Of a stretch of 64,000 nucleotides of DNA, positions 35,801 through 47,230 are shown one piece after another. Origin of the DNA: Juglans regia (lineage: Eukaryota > Streptophyta > Magnoliopsida > Fagales > Juglandaceae). The translations under genes and the position numbers were made by a program. The notes beneath the pieces were generated by a model. The model made no database searches. It was not told where the DNA came from and worked only from the letters and a program-made list of their open reading frames with translations. Each line of letters opens with the position of its first letter. Positions within the stretch are counted from its first letter, which is position 1. Where the stretch lies: the NCBI RefSeq assembly GCF_001411555.2, contig NC_049902.1, forward strand, positions 18,175,420 through 18,239,419. The letters run 5' to 3'.

Positions 35801-36090
35801 TCTCTTGGGTGAACTTGGAATTTTTCTCTCTACTCCTCCTGCCTTGTGGTGTGACAATGTAGGTGCCACATATCTATCCATGAACCCAGTTTTGCATTCT
35901 TGAACCAAACACATGGAGTTGGACTACCATTTTGTGCGTGAAAGAGTGGCAGCAAAATCACTACAAGTCTTGTTCATGTCCAGTAAAGATCAAATTGCAG
36001 ATATACTCACTAAACCCCTCTCTACTAATCGATTTTTACATCTTCGATCAAGCATTACTCTCACTTCAGTGTCGCTTGAATCGCAGGGTG
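32821..36090 (+). pseudogene. Copia pol: GAG-pre-integrase, integrase, reverse transcriptase, RNase H
   Basis: No complete protease motif remains, though FLLKNLLHVPSISCNLLSV (about 32970-33030) is the usual sequence just after it. The GAG-pre-integrase reads LLWHSWLGHPPSH and CLACSTTKAHALP. Integrase shows FDVWGPA, SIVDDYSKFIWCFP and QTDGG (33390-33610), then HQQNGSVERRHRHIVETGLS (about 33670). Reverse transcriptase spans about 34590-35330 with WVLKTERRANGTLKHRKARL, LHQLDIQDAFLHGDLEE and ICVDDILVT (a VDD catalytic box near 35130). RNase H contains FTDANWVRCPNDRRSTCGF (about 35610-35670), and the end shows IADILTKPLSTNRFLHLRSS. Several frameshifts and stops occur, including near 33640, 33951 and 35003. 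It is not functional. Confidence 0.85.
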
Positions 36091-36108
36091 ATGTTAAGAC
36101 AGTAGAAT

Positions 36109-36383
36109 TGCATGACACCAAGGAACCTTCTAGAAGTGTGGAGAATAATTCTGGAGAATCTCTTTGTAACTGAAAAGGTGACTAGGCTAGCTAGGTGTCA
36201 AAAGATGTATGGCCATAGGCTACAATTCTGTTATGTAAAAGGTCTATATATGCTGATCTCATGTATGATGTATGGTGTGAAAAAGGAAACATTTATGAAA
36301 TGAGAAAGGATATTCTGTAAGAAAGTTCTCTAAGAACTTTTCACAAATATCTTGTGTTCATTTATCTTTTTTGCATTTCATCA
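36109..36383 (+). repeat. Copia 3' LTR
   Basis: Partner of 27060-27329. Conserved blocks include GGTGACTAGGCTAG, TAGGTGTCAAAAGATGT and GGTGTGAAAAAGGAAACATT. It ends TTTCATCA at 36383. The start could be as early as TGTTAAG at 36092. Confidence 0.8.
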
Positions 36384-36867
36384 GAAATGCATGAATAAAG
36401 AATAAAAAAATCTTGATAAACACTATTTTTCAACTAGTGAAACATTATAGAAAAAAAGAAATAGGCACTAGAAATAGGTAAATGTTTCCTATCCTTCCCT
36501 ACTAAGGGGGAGCCACACAAAATTATATACAACGAGAGTGAGATTGTAGTCCCATGACAGAAGGCCATGGTGATTATAGTGATTACATTTTGTATTAAAG
36601 TGGTTGTTAGGGTAGTCCACCAGAGGGTCTTTACAATCTTATATATGGAAAAAAATGACAACTCTTATAATAAAAATTCAAATAAAAAAACCGAACTCCA
36701 TCGTGTTATACTTTGTTTTAAAACTCTACTCTCCCAAAATACAACATGTGATTGAGGGCAAAAGTAAAAAAAGTGGGGCAAAGAAACCGACAATGGACTA
36801 AAGAGGGGGTGGTGATCATTGGGTGCAGACGGTTCGATTTTTTTTACTAAACTCTTTGGATATAAGA
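36384..36867. other. Spacer between the Copia and gypsy elements, nothing recognised
   Basis: About 480 bp of ordinary AT-rich sequence without coding signal. It is the left flank of the gypsy insertion; its original right continuation is 43859 onward. Confidence 0.5.
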
Positions 36868-36872
36868 GTATC
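36868..36872. repeat. 5 bp target-site duplication (left) of the gypsy element
   Basis: GTATC, repeated at 43854-43858 immediately outside the other LTR. Confidence 0.85.
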
Positions 36873-37655
36873 TGATATGAACCCATGGGAATGGAATCCC
36901 TTGAACCCACAATCAATTTGAAAACTCACCCAAGAAAGTAAAAAATCAAGTCAATGGATGGAGACTCTAGACCCGTTGAGAACTCGTTTCAAGAACCTAA
37001 ATTATATTAAAATCTAGTCCCGTTGAATAACCTGCCTCAATAACCCAGATTACAAGGAGGAACACCACAAAGGTTGGGATTTACATTTGATAAGTTCAAA
37101 AGTTCAATCAAGAACAAAATGAGTAAACTCAACTCACAATAAAAATTCAATATGGTCTAAAGAGAACTTCTGTTGGACGGCTACAAGGTATTTAAATACC
37201 TAAATCCCAATTAACCCTAGGCCAAAACAAGGCCCATTTTACCTGAAATGTTCTTGGATGAATAGTGCCATGGCTACAGTAACTCTTGAAACCCTAGTTC
37301 AACAAAATAAAACATATGTGGGCCAAGCATCCTCAAGCCCGATTATTCTAGACTAATTCGTATAACTAATAAAATAAATCTTTTAAATGATTTAAACAAA
37401 TTGAAAGCCTTCAATAACAATAGGTCCAAACAATAATTCTAAGTTATGTCTTCCACAACTTCTATCAAGTGGATCTAAATTGGTTCTCATTCTTTCAAGC
37501 CAATTTTGAGTGTTGGGCTCTTACTACCTTCATCCCAAGTGGATTACACCAATCCTTGCATTGCTTGCTTGATCTTCTTGGCTCTTGATCTTATAATTGA
37601 CCCATCTGGAACTTGCAAATGATATTTAAGAATAGGCCCACCTTGGTTCCCATAA
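36873..37655 (-). repeat. Gypsy 3' LTR (left on this strand)
   Basis: 783 bp, from TGATATGAACCC to GGTTCCCATAA. It aligns with 43072-43853 and 57684-58466. It is the most divergent of the three: the other two share differences such as TTACTTTTGATAAG and CAGTTTGTAT. The pol reading frame continues into it for about 120 bp. Confidence 0.85.
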
Positions 37656-37669
37656 TTTCCTCTCTCCTC
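37656..37669 (-). other. Gypsy polypurine tract
   Basis: The minus-strand GAGGAGAGAGGAAA lies immediately before the 3' LTR, where plus-strand DNA synthesis is primed. It also sits inside the pol reading frame, encoding Glu-Glu-Arg-Gly. Confidence 0.75.
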
Positions 37670-40429
37670 AAAAGGATTCTATCTCGAATCTTCACATACA
37701 ATAAAAGGAGAAAGATCATAAATATTGAAAGTAGCAGAAACATTATACTCACCTGGAAGGTCCACTTTATATGCATTGTTATTAATTTTCTCAAGAATTT
37801 GAAAAGGTCCATCTCCTTGAGGATACAACTTAGTCCTTCTATGGGCTGTGAATTTTTTTTTGCGCATGTGAACTCAAACCCAATCTCCTAGTTCAAAGAC
37901 GACATGCCTTTGCCCTTTATTGGCTTGGGAAACAACCCTTTTATTCTTTTGGGCAATTTGAAGCCTTACCCTCTCATGAAGTGACTTCACCAATTCCGCA
38001 TTCTTTTGTCCATCCAAGCTACTACTGTCATCAATAGGTAAATGCATCAAATCTAAAAGAGTAAGTGGATTAAAACTATAAACAATTTCTAAAGGAGAAT
38101 ATGAAGTAGTAGTATGCATGGCCTTATTATATGCAAACTCTATAAATGACAAACAATCATCCCAAGTTTTTAAATTCTTATGTACAACAGTGCGTAAAAA
38201 CTAAATTAAAGTCCTATTAACTACTTCAGTCTGACCATCAGTCTGTGGATGACAAGTAGTGGAAAATAAGAGCTTAGTATCCAATTTCTCCCACAACATC
38301 TTCCAAAAGTAGCTAAGGAATTTAACATTCCTATCAGAAACAATACTCCTAGGTACACTATGGAGTTGCACTATGTCCCTGAAAAACAAGTTAGCTATGT
38401 TTGTGGCATCATCTATTTTATGCCATAGAATGAAATGTGTCATCTTACTAAATCTATCCACAACCACAAAAATAGAATCTCTACCCCTTTTTGTCCTAGG
38501 CAGCTCCAAAACGAAGTCCATAGATATGTGTATCCATGGCTCACTAAGAACGGGTAATGGTGTATACAACCATGTGGCAAAATCTTAGATTTGACTTTTC
38601 TACATGTAATGCACTTGCCACAAATGCGATTGAAATCTCTCTTCATCTTAAACCAAAAGAAATGTTTATGTAAGACGTCCAAAGTTTTCTTGACACCAAA
38701 GTGTCCCATTAATCCCCCACCTTGTGCCTCACTCACCAATAACTCATGTATAGAACAACTTGGCACACAAAGTTTGCTTTCTTTAAACAAATAACCATCA
38801 TGCTTGTAAAATTTACTAAATGCTACCTTATCACATGCCATATACACATCAGAAAAGTCAGCGTCATCGGCATACATGTCTTTCACATATTCAAATCCAA
38901 ACATTTTAGCACTCATAGAAATAAGAAGTACATACTTCTGGGATAGAGCATCAACAACAAGGTTCTCCTTACCTTGCTTGTAATGGATGACATATGGAAA
39001 GGTCTTAATGTATTCCATCCATCTAGCATTTCTATATTCAACTTACATTGACCCTTGAGATGCTTCAATGATTCATGATTGGTGTGGATCACAAATCCCC
39101 TAGGCCACAGGTAGTGCTGCCAAGTCTTGAATGCACGAATAAGAGCATAAAGCTCTTTGTCATAAGTAGGGTACTTCAGGGACGCCCCACTTAGCTTCTC
39201 ACTAAAGAAAGCTATAGGCCGCCTATCTTGCATCAAAACAGCTCCAATCTCTAGTCATGAGACATCACATTCAATCTAAAAAAATTTGTGAAAATCAGGT
39301 AATGCTAACACAGGTGCAGAACTCTTTAATAGTGGCAAAAAAATTCTCTTAATTAGCCCCACAATGAAACCCAACATTCTTTTTAATTACCTCAATGAGT
39401 GGTGCAGCAATGGTGCCAAAATCTCTAACAAAACGTTCGATAAAAGCTAGCTAAGCCATGAAAGCTTCTTACCTCAGTGATGCTCTTTGAAGTTGGCCAC
39501 TCCTTAATGGCCTTGATTTTCTCTTCATTCGCCTCAATACCTTTTGTACTAACAACATAACCAAGAAAAACAATTTTGTTCATGCAAAAGGTATATTTCT
39601 TAAAATTAGCATATAACTTTTTACATCTCAACATCTCAACACATCAAACACATAGCTCAAATGTTCAATATGTTCATTTAAGTCCTTATTGTATACTAGG
39701 ATATCATCAAAGTACACAACCATAAACTTGCCTATGAACGCACGTAGGATATGGTTCATTAATCTCATGAAAGTATTAGGCGCATTTGTAAGTCTAAATG
39801 ACATAACCAACCATTCATAAAGTCCATACTTAGTCTTAAAAATAGTTTTCCATTTATCACCCATTTTCATTCTAATTTGATGGTATCCACTTTTAAGATC
39901 AATTTTACTGAAAATACATGAGCCATGCAACTCATCAAGCATATAATCTAATTTTGGAATGGGATGACGATACTTTACCGTGATATTGTTGATTGCCTTG
40001 CAATTAACGCACATCCTCCACGTCTCATCCTTCTTTGGTAGTAGTAGCACTGGTACTGTATATGAGCTCATGCTCTCCCTCATGTACCCCTTACTCATCA
40101 AATCCTTAATTTGCCTTTGAAGCTCATTTGTCTCCTCTGGAATACTCCTATAGGCTGGTCAGTTTGGAATAGCAACTCTGGGCACAAAATCAATCTGATG
40201 CTCAATACCTCTAATGGGTGGCAACTCATTTGATATCTCCTTTGGGAATACATCCTCAAACTCCTGCAATAACGAAGCAAGCAAACTAGAAAGAGATTGG
40301 TTAGTTTCATAAAGATTAAGATAAGATTCTTTATAGACAAAAAAAATCATAGGACGATCTCTTAAGAAAGCTCTCTTAACCTCACTCTCTCTTACATAGA
40401 CACTCACTTTTGTCTTTCATTTTCTCTTT

Positions 40430-40615
40430 GCAGACTCTTCTTCTTTTTCACTTTTTTTTTTTGCTCATTTTCACTCTCACTTTTTTTTTTCTTTTTCACT
40501 TTCTTTTTTTATCACACTCATTTTTACTATTTCTTTTTTGGTTACTCTCATTTTTACTTTTTTTTTTTTAAGCAACCTCACTTTTCAGTTTCAGTTGGTC
40601 CTCATGGACATGTCT
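40430..40615 (-). repeat. Low-complexity Lys/Glu-coding linker in gypsy pol
   Basis: The plus strand shows T runs alternating with CACTTT and CTCATTTTTAC blocks; the minus strand encodes repeated Lys-Lys-Ser-Glu-Lys-Glu-like residues between protease and RT. It is expanded by slippage and broken by a few changes. Confidence 0.55.
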
Positions 40616-41240
40616 TGGAGTTAAAAGAGCAAGCTTGATTGTTTTGCCCTCATTTTTCAAAACTGTACATGTTGTTGAACCCATCATGTGTCACCATCCT
40701 ATCATATTGCCACGGCCTCCCCAACAAAATATGGCTAGTATGCATAGGCACAACATCACAAAACACCTTATCCTGATACTTCCCAATTGAAAAAATAACT
40801 AACACTTGTCTATCCACCCTAATCTCCCCACAATCATTCAACCACTGCGATTTGTATGGTCTAGCGTGTTTTAAGGTTGGTAAATTCAATTTCTCAACCA
40901 AAGTAGTGCTATGCACATTAGTACAACTCCACCCATCAATGATCATACTACATACCTTGCTGTTGATGTGGCATCTAGTATGAAAAATGCTCTTTCTCTG
41001 TTGCTCTACATCATCCACATTAATGTGTATATTGAGAGCACACTTGGCAACAAGAGACTCACCTGTCACGGGATATTCCACTCCATCATCATCACTAGTA
41101 TCAACCAACTTGTGCATCTCATCACTATCATCCTCACTCTCAGTCATCACCTCCATGTTGTCATGCATAATCATCACCCGTTTGTTTGGACATTGAGAAG
41201 CGATGTACCCTGAATCTAAACACTTAAATCATTTAATATC

Positions 41241-42250
41241 TCTATTCCTTGAAGGTCGAGATTCTACCTTGACTTTGTTGCTAGTTCACTTATCTTTTCC
41301 CTTAGGTGGTTCGGTCTTTCTCTTTGCTTCAGTTGAATCATTTCTATTTCATTTTGATTTTCAAGTAGTGCTAGAAACCAAAGTGTACCTTGCTGCCCTT
41401 TTGTTCTTTAGCTACCTCTCCACCTTCATAGCCATGTGCACCATGCCCTTTATTTCCACATAATATTGTAATTCAACTACATTGGTTATTTCCCTATCCA
41501 AACCACTAAAAACTCTAGCCATGGTGGCCTCCCGGTCCTCCTCTACATTAGCCCAAATCATCGCCACCTCCATCTCCTTATGGTAATCCTTCACACTCCT
41601 AGACCCCTACATAAAATTTTGCAGGTTTTGATAAAGGTCCCTATAGTAGTGGCTATGTACAAATCTCCGCCTCATGAGAGCTTTCAACTCTCCCTATGTC
41701 TCTACAGGGCTCTTATAATTCCTCCTCCTATTGGTCACTAATTGATCTCACCAAATAGTAGCATAATCAGAGAACTCAATCACCACCAACTTCACTTTAT
41801 TCTCATAAGAGTAATTATGACAATAAAATACCAACTCTATTTTTTTCTCCCACTCTAGATAAACCTCAGGGTCAGTTCTAAATTGGAAAGATGGTATTTT
41901 CATTTTGATGCTCCCAAGATCTCTATCTACACCATCCCGACCCCTAGGTTTCCTTTAAGTCCTATTTCACGCCTAACTCTTCTATGTTTACCTGACCTAA
42001 CTTCAGGTATTAGGTCTTCCTCATCCTCACCACGTCCTTCATTCTCATACTCAATTTCAACCCTAGGCTCACGTTACCTTCTATCCCTCTCACCTTGTAG
42101 ATTTCTAATCGCTGCTTCTTAATGATCTATCATATCCCTCACTTCACCCAACACAAAGTTCAACCGCTCAAATTGTTGTTGCATGGCTTGCAACACAAAT
42201 GATGAGTTATCTGCCATCCCCTTTGGTGATGAGTCACTTTAATGAGACAT
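41241..42250 (-). pseudogene. Gypsy gag
   Basis: It starts at ATG 42250-42248 with a stop at codon 4, then reads KGMADNSSFVLQAMQQQFER and LNFVLGEVRDMIDH, a coiled N-terminal segment. Acidic and basic stretches follow (EYENEGRGEDEEDLIPEV), and then a decayed capsid-like region with W and Y anchors (about 41600-41900). Next come SGLDREITNVVELQYYVEIK (about 41450-41510), the conserved RF-x-x-GL-x-x-x-I end of gag, and a basic region before the knuckle. Stops are frequent. Confidence 0.7.
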
Positions 42251-43056
42251 CGTAATGTGCTGCACAAAAAGAATGTTAGTGAAAAACTTCACACACTCCT
42301 TTACGTGTTTACACTCTTAATTGATTTTTTTCTCGATAATAGTCTCACACTCTCTTGCCTTTTACCTCAAGATTTTCCAGCTCAAATTCCTTAAGAACTA
42401 ATTGAACTCAATCAAGACAATGCAACCTTGTTTGATTCCAACTAGTAATTTGGTCCTAGAAAAAAGAACAAGAGAAACACAGAATGAGTACAATGATACG
42501 AGAATTAAGGAAATTATACGAATGAAACAAGATACCAACTATAATGACGTATGCAGCTCATTTGATGATAAGGCTCAAGAAAAAAAAAATTAGGATTTCT
42601 ATTTTTTTTTTGGCGATTTTTTTTTTCTTTTCACTAACTAATTTGATCACAATCAAAAGAATAAACAATTGACAAAACCCTAACAATAACTCAAAACCCT
42701 AGAGTAAGTGATATATGACAGCCCCTCTCTCTCTCTCTTTTATTTCTTTTTTTGTTTTGTTTTGTTTTTGTTTTTATTTTTGCAACCCTAATCAAAGAGC
42801 AAGGTAATCCTAATAAAAGAATAAGGAAACCCTAGAAAACAATGAAAAATTTAGCAGTCCTAAGATGAAGGAAACTTTTTTTTATTTTTATTTTTATTTT
42901 TGGTTTTTTTTGCAACTCTAATAAAAGAATAAGGAAATCCTAGAAAAGAATGAGAAATTTGGCAGTCCTAGGATGAGGGAAATTTCTACACATTTTTTTT
43001 TTTTTTGTAAGTAATGCAATAATTAAAAGATAGAATCAGACGTGATTGGAAATCGA
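42251..43056 (-). other. Gypsy untranslated leader with internal direct repeat
   Basis: About 800 bp between the primer site and gag. It contains T/A homopolymers and a near-duplicate block (GCAACCCTAATCAAAG, then AATAAGGAAACCCTAGAAAA, at about 42780-42870; the second at 42910-42980). The left end of duplication copy B falls within this leader, so the short repeat may have contributed to the breakpoint. Confidence 0.6.
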
Positions 43057-43069
43057 GCTCTGAATACCA
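43057..43069 (-). other. Gypsy primer binding site (tRNA-Met type)
   Basis: Minus-strand TGGTATTCAGAGC lies next to the 5' LTR and matches TGGTATCAGAGC with one inserted T. Copy B has the equivalent at 57669-57681. Confidence 0.7.
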
Positions 43070-43071
43070 AA

Positions 43072-43853
43072 TAATATAAACCTATGAGAATGTAATCCCT
43101 TGAACCCACAATCAATTTAAAAACTTAACCAAGAAAGTCAAAAATCAAGTCAAGGGATGAAGAATCTAGACCAGTTGAGAACTCATTTCAAGAACCTACA
43201 GTATATTAAAATCTATATCCGTTAAATAACCTGCCTCAAAAATCCATATTATAAGGAGAAACGCCACAAAAGTTGTGATTTACTTTTGATAAGTTCAAAA
43301 ATTCAATCAAGAACAAGATGAGTAAACTCAACTCATAATGAAAATTCAATATTATCTAAAGAGAACTTATGTTGGATGGCTACAAAATATTTAAATACCT
43401 AAACCCAATTAACCCTAGGTTAAAACAAGATCCATTTTACCCAAAATGTCCTTGGATGAATAGTATCGCTGCAATAGTAACTCTTGAAACCCTAGTTTAA
43501 CAAAATAAAACATATGTGGACTAAGTATCCTCAAGCCCGATTATTGTAGATTAATTCCTATAACTAATAAAATAAATCCTTTAAGTGATTTAAACAAATT
43601 GAAAGCCTTCAATAAGAATAAGCCCAAACAATAACTCTAAGTCATGTCTTCTACAGTTTGTATCAAGTGGGTCAAAACTAGTTATCCTTCTTTTAAGTCC
43701 ATCTTAAGTATTGAGCTCTTGCTAGATTCATTCCAGGTGGATTGCACCAATCCTTGCATTACTTCCTTGATCTTATTGGCTCTTGATCTTGTAATTGACC
43801 TATTTGAAACTTACAAATGATCTTTAAGACTAGATTCATCTTGGTTCCCATCA
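43072..43853 (-). repeat. Gypsy 5' LTR (right on this strand)
   Basis: 782 bp, from TAATATAAACC (decayed TGATATGAACC) to GGTTCCCATCA. It is closest to the LTR at 57684-58466, as expected if those two separated at the segmental duplication. Confidence 0.88.
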
Positions 43854-43858
43854 GTATC
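43854..43858. repeat. 5 bp target-site duplication (right) of the gypsy element
   Basis: GTATC, matching 36868-36872; also preserved at 58467-58471 next to the duplicated LTR. Confidence 0.85.
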
Positions 43859-44315
43859 CCAGTAAAATTTAGGAAAAGTAGTAAGATAAAGGTGGAGATT
43901 GACGGATTATAGTTTAGACTAATTTCGGTAGACAGAAGAATTTGTGACGGTGTGTGAGACCCATGCATTGTCTTCGTTTAGTCACAACGATCAGATCTAG
44001 AGGATCTTGTGGTGGTGAATCTGCTAGTACGATGCGTGCGGCGAGAAAAACTTCTGAAAGAGGAGGTGCATGAGACCCACACGTGGTTGTGGGCGATGCG
44101 TGAGCGTCAAGAGTGAATATTATCATGAAAACTGCTGCTTCTCTCTGAAGTATTTTAGCCTGAGAGCCTTCTTGTACTGCGCATGTCTCTCAGGTATTGT
44201 GAAAAAACTATAGAATAGACAAAATAATTAATGAAGTGGAAATAATTTTATAGATAAAATAGGTTGACAAGAGAAGAGGAGAATTCTCTCTGGCAAAAAA
44301 ATCTGGTTTGGACTT

Positions 44316-44343
44316 TAGAGAGAGAGAGAGAGAGAGAGAGAGA
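44316..44343. repeat. (GA)n microsatellite, copy A
   Basis: AG dinucleotide run; the orthologous run in copy B is at 58928-58951 and is slightly shorter. Confidence 0.85.
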
Positions 44344-44877
44344 TTAGGGTGTTTTCATATGTGCCTTAAATTTTAGTACCTTGTATCCTAACTCAAGGCA
44401 TCTTGTGCGTCCCATACCCATTTACTCACCGGTTCGTCATGTCGAGAGTTGTAATCAACCCAAATCGAGTTGATTTTGTACGTTATCGAATCGAGTTTAT
44501 TCAAATAATTGAGTTGAAGTTTAAGTTAGCTACGTCGAGTCGAGTTTGAGGTGATTAAATTTAGAATAATTCTATTTAAGGTTCCAACACACCACACACT
44601 TTATTTATGTTTATTTTTTTTAATTTTTTTTATAACAAATATGTAGTGTATGTATAATAAGTAAAACAATTCAATTAATTTAATAAGAATAAAATAAAAT
44701 AAAAAATAATTTTAAAAAATATAAAGTGTGTGCATGGTGTGAGATGATGAGTAATATCTCTATTAAATTGAAGTTCAAGCCAGGTTAGTTTTTATATAGG
44801 GAAGCCTGGGTTCCTCCTCTTTAAAAAATCAATTATTTAAAAATAAGTAAATATGAGATTTTTTTAATAATTTTTTT

Positions 44878-45130
44878 AGATAGTGATAGAGTTACTACTT
44901 TTTACTATCCATTCAATACTTATATATAGTGTATTTGAAGTTTTTGTTATTTTTTTATCATTTTCTTTTAAATATTTTCTTAACATCCTTAATTATTAAA
45001 AAAATTAAAAAAAAATATAATTTTATTAATAATCACTTCCTTAACTATTAAGTAAAATTAAAAATTAAAAAAATCAAATACAAAAAAAAAATACTAAATA
45101 GATAATACGAATAGTAACCCTATTATTATC
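44878..45130. repeat. AT-rich foldback element, copy A
   Basis: The left arm (AGTGATAGAGTTACTACTTT, then TACTATCCATT) is approximately inverted in the right arm (AATAGTAACCCTATTATTAT). The interior is built of AATTATTAAAAAAATTAAAA-type sequence. The copy B equivalent is 59450-59715. Confidence 0.45.
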
Positions 45131-45199
45131 CTTTCAAACAATATCTTAAATTTTTTTTTTTCTTGGACTATAGCCAAAGAACTTGCATCTTCCTTAATG

Positions 45200-45375
45200 T
45201 TTTTCGGAAAAATGATTTACACGTATCTTTCACAACATTTTTTATAACTATATTTTAAATAAAGAGTATTTTTACAAAATATCTTATAAAAATAACATCA
45301 TTTTATAAAAATACTCTCATCTTATTATATTATTATGAAATATGTTATGAAAATATATTGTGTGAATATTATTAC
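45200..45375. repeat. AT-rich foldback element, copy A
   Basis: TTTACACGTATCTTTCACAA at the left pairs imperfectly with TTGTGTGAATATTATTACGA at the right, with inner GAGTATTTTTACAAAAT and TTTTATAAAAATACTCTC arms. The copy B equivalent is about 59785-59955. Confidence 0.5.
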
Positions 45376-46074
45376 GAGTAGTGTTACTCACTGCTCATTC
45401 ATACCGTTAGTTGCTTATGTAATTTTTTTATTTTATTTTTTTTTCACATTTTTTAATATATTTAAAATTTTTAAAAAATAAAAAAAATATAATAATACAC
45501 TTAAAATCACTTTTTAATAATTAAATAATTTTTTTTTCTCACCAGTAAAGTAAAGCTGTCAAATATAGTGGGTATAGCAGCTTTTTCTTATCATTACTCA
45601 TATTTTTTTACCCTCTGGGCATCTTTTGGGTTCCACTGATGGTACAAAATGCACGTGGTACCAATTGAACATTTATGATTAATAATTATGAATTTGGCTA
45701 CCAACAATAGTCCTTTATACACGTTGTATTGATTGATGATAGTGATAGAAAAAGAATATAAAAACAAAAATGAACTTATAATAGTAAAAATTAATTAAAT
45801 AAAAATTAAGAAACATAAAATCACAAAAATAAAATTTAGCATTTTCAAAACACAACAAATTCTATTTCAATTGTTATTATTTTATTTTTGTTTTCTGTTT
45901 ATTATTAATTTTTTCAGTTTTTCAGTTTTTTTACTCTTTATCCAAACGTGGTATGCTGATTGTGTATTTTTTATAACTTTAAATGATCATTGTACATAAT
46001 GATACCGTCTTCTCTCTATGGATGTGAGGCGGTGATACTGTCGTATCAGCATTTTTTGTCGATAAAGTTTTGTA

Positions 46075-46310
46075 TGATATGTTACTGTCTCTTACTATTT
46101 ATTTATTAATTTTTATATTTAATTTTTTATTTTACTTAATAATTAAAAAAGTAATTATTAATAAAATTATATATATTTTTTGATTTTTTATTAATAATTA
46201 AAAATATTAAAAAAATACTTAAAAAAATGATAAAAAATAAATTTTTTAAATATATTATAAATAATAAATAAATAGTAAAAAGATAGTAACCATATTACTA
46301 CCTTGTCTGA
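46075..46310. repeat. AT-rich foldback element, copy A
   Basis: TTACTGTCTCTTACTATTTA at the left is inverted as TAAATAGTAAAAAGATAGTA at the right, with AATTATTAATAAAATTATAT in the middle. The copy B equivalent is about 60655-60885. Confidence 0.5.
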
Positions 46311-46399
46311 AAATGGGGTTTGGTACGTTTAAAAAGTCTGAATAGCATTGCAATTTTCTTTTAAATAACTTTATTTATGGGATTAGTGCCTTGATAGTT

Positions 46400-46615
46400 T
46401 AGAAAGAGTATCCTGTTTAGATATAGAAATGATCTCATCTCATCTTATCATTATAAATTTTTTAAATTTCTATACAAAATATAATAAGTAATTTAATTTT
46501 TTAAAATCTTAAAATAATAATAATATTAAAAAAATAATATTCTAATAATATTTTATTTAATTTTTAATTTTCATCTAAAATCATCTCATTTCATCTTACT
46601 ATTCAAACCAGCCCT
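46400..46615. repeat. Putative Tourist-like MITE, copy A
   Basis: CCTGTTTAGATATAGAAATG followed by ATCTCATCTCATC at the left; CATCTCATTTCATCTTACTA followed by TTCAAACCAGCC, roughly inverted, at the right. The family resembles 20316-20520 and 25300-25545. The copy B equivalent is about 60985-61195. Confidence 0.5.
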
Positions 46616-47230
46616 AAGCGTTAGTTTGACAACACAACTGTTTTCAATTATTCTAAAATAATTTAAGATATTTTCTTTCCAAACATCACTAAAAAATAAA
46701 ATATTTTTATTTTCAAATTTTTAAATTTTATCTAATCATTACAACTTTTTTAAACTCCGAAACAAAATACAAAAAATAATACTACTTTTTCAAATTCTAA
46801 AATAAAAATAATATTAAAAAATCACATTTAAATAATTTTTTAACTTTATAATATTTTGTTCAATTTTTTTCTTCTTTTAAAATTAAATAAAACGTATTAA
46901 TTCAAATTATTTCGCTATTATTAATAGATATTTTAAGATATTTTAAGTATCTAAACGGATCCTTTGTTTCATAGTGGGTGTCTAAAAATTGGTTTTTTGC
47001 ATTGAGTGTAAATAGTTGTCAAGTTGAGTATTCATTCAGTCCACTCGAAACAAACTATAGTTAAAATATTCTAAAATAAGAAATATTTAAGTCACAAAAT
47101 GATCTTATAAAAATAAATTTATATATTAGATTATAAAACTATTTTAATTATAAAGTAGATCTAATATATCATATAAAACTACTTATTATGTTGGTTTATA
47201 TTTATGAAATCTCATTGTTGATTGTAATAC

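Larger units (their letters stand above)
27060..36383 (+). mobile_element. Ty1/Copia LTR retrotransposon, decayed, containing a nested hAT element
   Basis: LTRs at 27060-27329 and 36109-36383 flank a plus-strand gag-pol in the Copia order gag, integrase, reverse transcriptase, RNase H. A tRNA-Met-type primer site follows the 5' LTR. The hAT element 28070-32515 interrupts gag. Without that insert the element is about 4.9 kb, normal for Copia. The LTRs differ at roughly one base in ten by eye, and pol has many stops and frameshifts, so it is old and dead. A candidate target duplication (AGAAT before, GAAAT after) matches imperfectly. Confidence 0.85.
37530..41240 (-). pseudogene. Gypsy pol: protease, reverse transcriptase, RNase H, integrase
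   Basis: Transcription runs from right to left. A degenerate zinc knuckle lies at about 41180-41240. Protease: MIIDGWSCTNV, where the normal DGGS-type active site has Trp for Gly, then HILLGRPWQYD (40650-40960). A Lys/Glu-rich linker (about 40430-40610) follows. Reverse transcriptase includes CVNCKAINNITVKYRHPIPK, SKIDLKSGYHQIRMK and VYFDDILVYN (39628-40101). RNase [21 protein letters not shown] and [18 protein letters not shown] (38913-39236). The integrase zinc-binding region (about 38580-38790) is followed by [20 protein letters not shown] and [13 protein letters not shown], then [15 protein letters not shown] (38201-38569). The C-terminal tail ends near 37680 or, by readthrough of a TAG, continues into the LTR. 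It has multiple stops and frameshifts. Confidence 0.88.
36873..43853 (-). mobile_element. Ty3/gypsy LTR retrotransposon, complete in structure, decayed
   Basis: A 6981 bp element on the minus strand with LTRs at 43072-43853 (5') and 36873-37655 (3') and a GTATC target duplication on both sides. It has a tRNA-Met-type primer site and a polypurine tract next to the 3' LTR. Gag and pol follow in the order gag, protease, RT, RNase H, integrase. Integrase after RNase H defines Ty3/gypsy. The C-terminal GPFQILEKINNNAYKVDLPG resembles chromovirus-type integrase tails, so a chromovirus-related lineage is possible. Many stops and frame breaks make it inactive. Its right end (leader plus 5' LTR) was later duplicated to 57500-58466. 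Confidence 0.9.
43859..47230. other. Gypsy right flank with foldback repeats, no gene recognised
   Basis: Starting from the gypsy flank, a mixed-composition stretch (43860-44345) reads on the minus strand like a leader or first exon: a CT-rich start, an ATG and a short open frame (43914-44126) of unknown identity. The rest is AT-rich and holds at least four foldback elements. All of this is present again in copy B, where the short open frame differs, so I do not call it a gene. Confidence 0.45.
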
